Assembly: GCA_038049695.1 (NCBI GenBank)
Contig: CP142451.1
Span: forward strand, 66,593,501-66,657,500
Reading direction: 5' to 3'
Length of the DNA: 64,000 nt
From: Cinnamomum chago
Lineage: Eukaryota > Streptophyta > Magnoliopsida > Laurales > Lauraceae
The notes beneath the pieces were generated by a model. That model was not told the origin of the DNA. It saw nothing but the letters and a program-made list of their open reading frames with translations, and made no database searches. The position numbers were made by a program, and so were the translations under genes. This document shows positions 58,622-64,000 of this stretch, in pieces (within the stretch, counting starts at the first letter, position 1; every line of letters starts with the position of its first letter).

Positions 58622-59110
58622 TGCCCCTTGCTTGTTTGTTTTTAGTTTAGTAGTTCTTTTTAAAATAAAAAAGGGATTTTCGGCTAGCCGTGAAAATCCT
58701 GGCGGCTAACAGCCTTCTGGGCCTGCGCCCTTTTATTAGTTGTAATTCTTTTCCCTGTATTCATTCGGTTGTCTCTGTTTTCTCCTTCGTTGCTACTTTT
58801 CTGGTTTTCATCTCCTTTCTTCCTTCAAGGTATCTTCTCTTCGTTTTCTCTTATATTTCAGTTCTTTAGAATTCCTTTTTCCCATTTTGTTAACAGTGTG
58901 TTTTATTCTGTTTCGCTTTGTGTTTTCTTTTCTTTCTCTCTTAGGGCTTTCCAACCTCTTCCATTTCTCTCTTCCATTGGTTTCTTTCTTCCTATTACTA
59001 ATTGTCTTCTCATTCTCTCTTCCGTGTTTCTTCTAAATCGTGCCTTTTTGCATCTGTGCTGTGTTTTCTTCTTCCTAGTCTTTTCTTGTGCACTCCAAGT
59101 GTTTGTAAAA

Positions 59111-60295
59111 ATGCCTCCACGAATGAAAACAGTTGTGAACCGCCCTGCTAAACGAGGACGATCCACTACTGCCTCCTCTTCTCATAGAAAAAGATCTCCT
59201 TCACCCTCTCAGTCCACCTCCCCTTCTCTTACCCCTCCTTCTTCTCCTCCACCTCAGACGAGCTCAGCTGTTCTCAAACCAAATGCCCAAATGTTGGCCG
59301 CTTTAAAAACTAGATCAATTATGGATGAAAGACGCACTTTGTGCCATGTAGTAAGTTCCCATGAGACAGCAACCATTCTTGCTCAGATTGGATGGGACAA
59401 CATCTTAGACTGGGGGGACAAAGCTTATCCTTCTCTTGTTTTTGGCATGTATGCTTCAATCACTGGTGCAGTATCTTCAGTTGACTCCTGCTCCTTCACT
59501 ATTGCACTTCGAAACAAAGAAGTTACAATTGACCCAGATCTTATCTCATCCATCATGAACATTCCAGTAAATCCTAATGGCCTATCCATGGTTTCTGACA
59601 CCCTTACTGAAGCTGAAAAGGCTCAAGCTACTCTAGTTCTTTGCGGTCATTCTGTTACATGGGATCGTAAGAACTTCTTTCCATTGGGATCCCTAATTCC
59701 AAAATACAGGTTGTTGCACCACCTCTTCACTTTTAATGTTTATCCTCGAAAAGGAAATAGGACTGAATTAACTACTTTTATGGCAAATGTCCTCTCCAAA
59801 GTGGTGTCAGGTGTCCAAATGTGTCTCCCTTCTCTTATCTGTAGAGCCATTGTTCGCTTTCACCTATCCATTGCCTCTAAGCCAGCATCCCCCTTTGGCT
59901 TCCTCATTTCTCAAATAGCTCTTTCTCTTGGTGTTCTCCTTCCAAATGAGCCTCCTATTTCTCTTGCACCTTTTGGCCGTGCTAATCTTATTCAAATGAA
60001 TCTCTTTCCAAATGAAGAAGCAGGGGATGTACCCCCTCATGCAGAGATTCCTCAACCTCAACACCAAGTCCCTTTAGCTCCAAAACAGCAGGTCCCTACA
60101 GGGCTCGCCCCTTCTTCTTCACATCGACAGGCTCCTTCTTCATTTGTTCCCCGGAGTGTTGAAGAACAGTTGGATGCTTTCGAGCGCAATCAGTCCAAAA
60201 CAGGAAAACTTCTAAAGAAGACTCTCAAATATCTCAGCAGACTGTCAAAAGCTTGTCGTTCCCAAGATGCTTCTATCATGCCTCCATCTGATTAG
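59111..60295 (+). CDS. Third ORF of the SIRE-like element (env-position; putative plant transposon protein domain)
   Basis: This is an open ORF of about 395 codons from MPPRMKTVVNRPAKRGRSTT. It has a basic Ser/Pro-rich N-terminus, then a globular domain with RTLCHVVSSHETATILAQIG, VTIDPDLISSIMNIPVNPNG and VLSKVVSGVQMCLPSLICRA, a Gln/Pro-rich linker and a C-terminal helix rich in Lys. The globular part resembles the 'putative plant transposon protein' domain found in SIRE-type third ORFs. The same frame is open back to an ATG at 58769, adding about 114 very hydrophobic Phe/Leu/Ser residues. I take that as a pyrimidine-rich leader, but a signal or membrane segment cannot be excluded. It is the only unbroken ORF in this element. 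No fusion or envelope function can be shown. Confidence 0.7.
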   Translation: MPPRMKTVVNRPAKRGRSTTASSSHRKRSPSPSQSTSPSLTPPSSPPPQTSSAVLKPNAQMLAALKTRSIMDERRTLCHVVSSHETATILAQIGWDNILDWGDKAYPSLVFGMYASITGAVSSVDSCSFTIALRNKEVTIDPDLISSIMNIPVNPNGLSMVSDTLTEAEKAQATLVLCGHSVTWDRKNFFPLGSLIPKYRLLHHLFTFNVYPRKGNRTELTTFMANVLSKVVSGVQMCLPSLICRAIVRFHLSIASKPASPFGFLISQIALSLGVLLPNEPPISLAPFGRANLIQMNLFPNEEAGDVPPHAEIPQPQHQVPLAPKQQVPTGLAPSSSHRQAPSSFVPRSVEEQLDAFERNQSKTGKLLKKTLKYLSRLSKACRSQDASIMPPSD

Positions 60296-60851
60296 CTCCT
60301 TTGGGGATTCTAAGCCACATGTGTTTTTATTGGATGTACTAATTTTGGTGGTGTTATTTTGGCTTGGTGGTATTATTGTGGCTGCCTCTCCTATGTTTTT
60401 TGTTTAAACATTAAGCTGTCACTCTAACCTGTTATGGATGTTTTTATGGTATTAGTGATTAACTGCTTTTATACTTTCATTGTCTATTATTTGCTTGCAT
60501 TATTGTCAGTCTTCTATACATCCATGGTTATTTTCTCTTTTTCAATTTGTGACAAAAAAGGGGAGTGTGGTTTAAGTTTGCAGGTACAAATTAAGGGGGA
60601 GGATTCATCTCAGGGGGAGAATCCATCTCCATTTCTCATGCTTTTAATCTCTGTTTGTTAGTGTTGTGCTTCTACAGGTTCATCTTCTCAATCTCATATG
60701 AAGAGCTATGCGTACTAGTCTTGATTCCTTTTTGTTCTTGTAATTGTTTTTCAGTTGTAAAAGGTCTTGTACTTAGTGTATGGTTGTTCTTTGAGTTGTT
60801 TTGGATATCTCTTGTAAACTTGTATTAACTAAATGATTTTGTCACGAAATT

Positions 60852-60866
60852 GGCAAAGGGGGAGAT
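60852..60866 (+). other. Polypurine tract of the SIRE-like element
   Basis: GGCAAAGGGGGAGAT directly precedes the 3' LTR. Further AAGGGGGAG-like tracts at about 60558, 60593 and 60611 may act as extra plus-strand primers. Confidence 0.88.
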
Positions 60867-62393
60867 TGTAAGTGTCACATGTCTGTGAGCACTGAGTTTG
60901 TTTCGTCAATTCCATGCCAATGTGTTCCAAAGTTCTTGCCTCTCAAAGTACTTCAAGGAAGATCATATTCAGAGGGTTTATCAAGTTGTTGGAAAGTTCG
61001 GATTCATCAAAGAAGGTCTCCATTTGTGTTTGACAACCTTTTCATGTATTTTATACCCAGACCAAATCCTTAGATCCCCAAGAAAAAGATGAGTTTTAAA
61101 ATCATGATTTCTATCCTTTTTATCTCAGCTTAAATAGTCCTTCTAAAAAGGGTCTGGTGACCTTACGGTCACCTGGCGACTAGCCGCCCTTTGCAAGGGG
61201 GCTAGTCGTCAGACCCACGGCCAGCTTTCCAGTAAGACTCTTTTGTCAGGTTGATATTCGGCTCTTTCTGCGGCTAATCGCCATGTGCACCTGCGGCTAA
61301 CCGTGGGTTACAGTTTGCTTTCCAGAAACTAATTTTTTCAGAACCCTCCTTGCAGTCACCCCTGCGGTTGCCTCACGGCTAGCCCCCAACTTTTCATGCG
61401 GCTAACCGTGAGCCAACCTGATTTGAATTTTTTGACCGTTGTTTGAAAGGGGCTAGCCGCCAATATAGTCGTTGGATGTTTTTTTATATATCTGAAGCTT
61501 GTTTCTCTTTTCCAGTGGACTCTTTTGAGAGAGCTTTGCATGCTATTTTCTTTCCAACAAATCTAAGCTCTCAAATCTTCTTCCAAACACTCATGTAGCA
61601 GATTTAGGAAAATCCCAGAGCTTCATTAGCTCCCAGATGAGTGTGTTGTGTGAGAAGAGTTTCTCTAGGATCCCTTACTGTGGATGAATGCCATATCCAT
61701 GTTACCCTAGAGGACCAGACCTTTGAACTTTGGTTGTGCTACACTATGGAAGCTTCTTTCTCAACTCCAAGGCATCGTCAAGAGGTGAAAGCTTCGACTA
61801 CTGTCAAAGCTCTTTAGAACTTTTTCCATCTTCATCAAAGGCAAGTGTTCACCCTTCTTTAAACTTCTACAATCTGTGATGGTGATTCGGATCTGTGTGA
61901 CTAAATCACCTTGTAATTGCGTGAGGGGGAGTAGATCTGAGTGATCGAACCTCGATAACAATATTATAGTTGAATCAGTACTTGTGTAGTGTGATTCTTC
62001 TTATTGGAACCAAGGGTCTGTGCGACCTTTGAGAGTGGATGTAGGTCTTTGTGACTAAACCACTATAATTTTCCAGTGTCTATTCTTTGTGGCATGATTT
62101 ACATTTCTATATTTATATTGTGGAATTTGTTATGTATGATAGGTCATCACTAAGTTCAATAGACACACACACTTGTGCTTATATACTCTCATCTAATTGT
62201 ATCTCTTCGTTATTGCTTAAGCTATCTTGATGAACACATATGCCACTTAAGTCTTTCTCTTCATTGTGTTTGTTCTGCTCCTTGTTCTGGTTATATTAAA
62301 AGTTCCTTAAAAAGTTTAAAATTGGTAATTGATTCTCTTAGTCCTATTCACCCCCCTATAGGACTCAGTCATTGGCCCTAGCCTGCAGTTTCA
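60867..62393 (+). repeat. 3' LTR of the SIRE-like element
   Basis: It is 1527 bp and similar to 49829-51632 but clearly diverged (many substitutions and indels by eye), so the insertion is older than the Tekay-like one. The GCTAGC palindrome array lies at about 61160-61470. Confidence 0.92.
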
Positions 62394-62939
62394 CAGGCAT
62401 CTTGAGCTATTGGATGAACAAGCAGCTTCAAAATGGGCCGCCATTGTGGAAACTCGTGCCAGAGAAGGGACTCTGATTCGCGAAGTTAAGGAGGCTGAGA
62501 GCAATCTCCGGAGGAAGACTCAAGAGTACGAGCAATGACAGATTCTTTCGGAAGAGCTTCCCCGTGCTGTAGATGGATCGCGGTGTTCTACCACATTTTA
62601 TGGGAAGATCTTGAAGAAGAGTGGCCTAGAAGCTTTAGAGGCTAAGGCCAAGAGTCCGCTTGAGGAGTTAAGTCTTTGGTTGAAGACCATGTAAAACTGA
62701 GCTCCTGATTCTTGTAACAAACATTTTTCTTCTTTTTTTGGTACCGTGTATACACACACATTTTTTTTGGTACTCTTTCTCTTGTAGTGCTTATGGACAT
62801 TTTTTTAGCACTTCTCTTTTTTTGTATTCCCTCTTTTCACTCAAATTCTTTTGTGATAAATTCTAGCAATAGTTAAATGTGAATGTTTGTTTGGAAATTT
62901 GATCAAAAGTTTGTCATTTTGTGAAAAACCGTTTATCAA

Positions 62940-63720
62940 ATGGTTGTTTTGGCGTGAAAGCCGAATTTTGAGATGGCATGGAAGCCGAAATTTTGAGTTG
63001 GCATGAAAGCCAAAATTTGGGTCGGCATGGAAGCCGAAATTTTGTGGCGTAAAAGTCAAAATTTGGGATGGCATGGAAGCTGGTTTTGTTTGTGGCATTG
63101 GAGCCAAAATTTTTGTTTGTGGTATTAATAGCCGGGATTTGTTTTCGGCATGCAAGCCGAAATTTGTTTTCGGCATGTAAGCCGAAATTTTGAAATGGCA
63201 TGGAAGCCAAAATTTGGGTCGACATGGAAGCCGGAATTTTGTGGCGTAAAAGCCAAAATTTGGGATGGCATGGAAGCCGGTTTTGTTTGTGGCATGGGAG
63301 CCAAAAATTTTGACATGGCATGAAAGCCAAAACTTGGGTCAGCATGGAAGCCGGAATTTTGAGATGGCATGAAAACCAAAATTTGGGTCGGCATGGAAGC
63401 CGGGATTTTATGGCGTAAAAGCCAAAATTTGGGATGGCATGGAAGCCAGTTTTGTTTGTGGCATAGGAGCCAAAATTTTTGTTTGTGGCATTGATAGCCG
63501 GGTTTGTGGCATTGATAACCGATTTTGTGACGTTTATAGCCGATTTTTGGCATGAGAGCCGATTTTTTTGAAAACCGAGTTTTGTTTTGTTAGCGTGAAA
63601 GCCAGGTTTTGTGCCATTTATAGCCGATTTTGTGATGGCATGAAAGCCAAATTTTGTGGCGTTTATAGCCGACTTTTTGTGGCATTTATAGCTGATTTTT
63701 GTGGCATTTATAGACCGGTT
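62940..63720. repeat. GGCATGGAAGCC-type variable tandem repeat
   Basis: About thirty units of 20-30 bp with the core 'ggcatggaagccgaaatttt' (variants 'ggcgtaaaagccaaaatttg', 'ggcatttatagccgattttt') fill almost 800 bp, with higher-order blocks. The long minus-strand open frame here (62914-63810, rich in FHA and C-H-K) is a by-product. It lies directly after the antisense gene's 3' end. Confidence 0.92.
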
Positions 63721-63734
63721 TTGGTTTTCAAAAA

Positions 63735-63950
63735 TGCAAGTATCGACTAAAAGTCGCCTCCCTACTGAATGATATTGCAAGTATCGATGGAATGTCGCCT
63801 CCTTGCTCATTCGGTTGGGAGTATCAATGAAATATCGCCTCTTCGCGAATTTGGGTGCAAGTATCGACTAAGTGACGCTTCCTTGTTTTTTTTTCAAAAA
63901 TTTTGGTTTTATGGGTATCGATTGAATGTCACTTCCCCACAATTTTTGAA
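63735..63950. repeat. ~41-52-bp tandem repeat at the right edge
   Basis: The phrase 'caagtatcgactaaaagtcg' plus 'cctcc' recurs with changes at about 63737, 63778, 63817, 63858 and 63911. It is a different repeat from the preceding block. Confidence 0.85.
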
Positions 63951-64000
63951 ATTTGAGGTCTTTTTTTTTTAGACCTCGGTTTTTGTTTGAATTTTGGGTT

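Larger units (their letters stand above)
49829..62393 (+). mobile_element. Copia element of the SIRE/Maximus type, 12.6 kb, with env-position ORF
   Basis: LTRs at 49829-51632 and 60867-62393 begin TGTAAGTGTCACATG and end in TTTCA. The perfect TSD CAGGC lies at 49824-49828 and 62394-62398, inside the last exon of the antisense gene. Internal order is PBS, gag, protease, integrase, RT, RNase H, then a separate third ORF and the polypurine tract. Long size, large gag with two zinc knuckles and the extra ORF are typical of the SIRE lineage. About 1.9 kb is due to another inserted LTR (54256-56190). Multiple stops make it inactive. Confidence 0.9.
45368..62694 (+). pseudogene. Antisense ORF of the Tat-like element: plant-mobile-domain-like protein with coiled-coil tail, broken
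   Basis: The likely start is ATG 45368 (exon 45368-45377), then a 959-bp intron to 46336, then an exon opening in frame with SCSSKTNKGKGPATDTPRRS. The main exon (to 48839) resembles the plant mobile domain: TFIVTNDEIGFTLKELNIIT, LRRDLVVYLTYRLGEAIFAG and IFYSWYVYHYPGFHRLG. An acidic, Lys/Arg-rich linker follows, divided by short introns 48840-48920, 49038-49113 and 49224-49305. The last exon is helical (FVRERNVTELAIIELTEDLR) and is cut at 49828 by a Copia element. It resumes at 62399 with HLELLDEQAASKWAAIVETR and ends at TAA 62694. Stops lie at 46429, 47029, 47476 and 62536; frameshifts near 48180, 48490, 49128 and 49400. PMD proteins are linked to transposons; the molecular role is unknown. 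The PMD call is moderately sure. Confidence 0.65.
42169..64000 (-). mobile_element. 3' part of a Tat/Retand-like Ty3-gypsy element (continues past the window)
   Basis: Read on the minus strand from the right edge: tandem repeats (63950-62940), a large antisense gene (62694-45368), another tandem repeat (44700-44369), a polypurine tract (about 44113-44100) and an LTR (44099-42169). This layout, with extra antisense ORF and tandem repeats between pol and the 3' LTR, fits Tat-lineage retrotransposons. No gag-pol of this element is visible; it would lie right of 64000. The clade call rests on the layout and LTR features, not on RT sequence. An unrelated Copia element sits inside at 49829-62393. 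Confidence 0.6.

Noticed and set aside
58769-59110. Hydrophobic N-terminus as an envelope signal/membrane segment
   Set aside because: The stretch is pyrimidine-rich leader-like DNA, and the basic start at 59111 fits the family better; not excluded but not supported.
62914-63810. 298-codon minus-strand ORF with repeated FHA/CHK residues
   Set aside because: It is an open frame through a short tandem repeat and has no start context or domain.
62940-63950. CRISPR-like array
   Set aside because: Units are variable, spacers are not unique fixed-length sequences, and this is plant DNA. It is a tandem repeat.

Overview
This is a nuclear window from a flowering plant. The elements in it are plant-specific: CACTA and hAT transposons, Tekay-like chromoviruses, Tat/Retand-like and SIRE-like retrotransposons, Cassandra and another TRIM, and a plant L1-type LINE. 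Introns are short GT-AG introns with T-rich acceptors. I cannot name the species from the sequence. Almost nothing looks like an ordinary host gene: the only candidate is one exon of a cinnamoyl-CoA-reductase-like gene near 3.1 kb. Everything else recognisable is mobile DNA, much of it nested, with several insertion borders resolved to the base by target-site duplications (TSDs).

Layout. 1-4.6 kb: AT-rich intergenic DNA with a fold-back CACTA-like MITE (1707-1911), the reductase exon (minus strand) and a 57-bp tandem repeat. 4.7-11.1 kb: the coding core of a CACTA (En/Spm) transposon on the minus strand, with a spliced TnpD-type transposase gene, a spliced second gene (plant transposase 24 type) and a small gag-like ORF between them. 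11.1-14.7 kb: no genes, then purine-rich low-complexity DNA. 14.7-15.3 kb: the end of another CACTA-type element with many ACCGACGTT subterminal repeats. 15.3-31.8 kb: an L1-type LINE (ORF1, ORF2, 3' tail) split inside its reverse transcriptase by a 10.8-kb Tekay/Del-like Ty3-gypsy element (19071-29902, minus strand, 3-kb LTRs, TSD GTTTG). 31.8-40.7 kb: a fossil hAT transposase gene in three pieces. It is interrupted by a solo LTR (TSD CTTTG), which itself holds a second, opposite-facing solo LTR of the same family and a TRIM (TSD TTATA). It is interrupted again by a non-autonomous CACTA element (TSD CCT) that carries a four-LTR Cassandra array with 5S-rRNA-like domains.

42.2 kb to the right edge: best read as the 3' part of a Tat/Retand-like Ty3-gypsy element lying on the minus strand. 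It has an LTR at 42169-44099, a polypurine tract, tandem repeats, and a long intron-containing ORF running antisense to the element (45368-62694, plus strand, plant-mobile-domain-like, coiled-coil C-terminus), then more tandem repeats. Its gag-pol would lie beyond the window. The antisense gene is split by a 12.6-kb SIRE-like Copia element (49829-62393, TSD CAGGC) with gag, protease, integrase, RT/RNase H and an env-position third ORF. A further solo LTR-like block (54256-56190) interrupts that element's integrase.

How the parts relate. No host pathway is encoded. Each autonomous-type element carries the usual replication set for its class, but most reading frames are broken. The layers give a relative history: the hAT fossil and Tat antisense gene are oldest, and the Tekay insertion is youngest by LTR similarity. 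Three unrelated LTR families carry local arrays of a short palindrome (CTCGAG, GCTAGC or GTCGAC cores).
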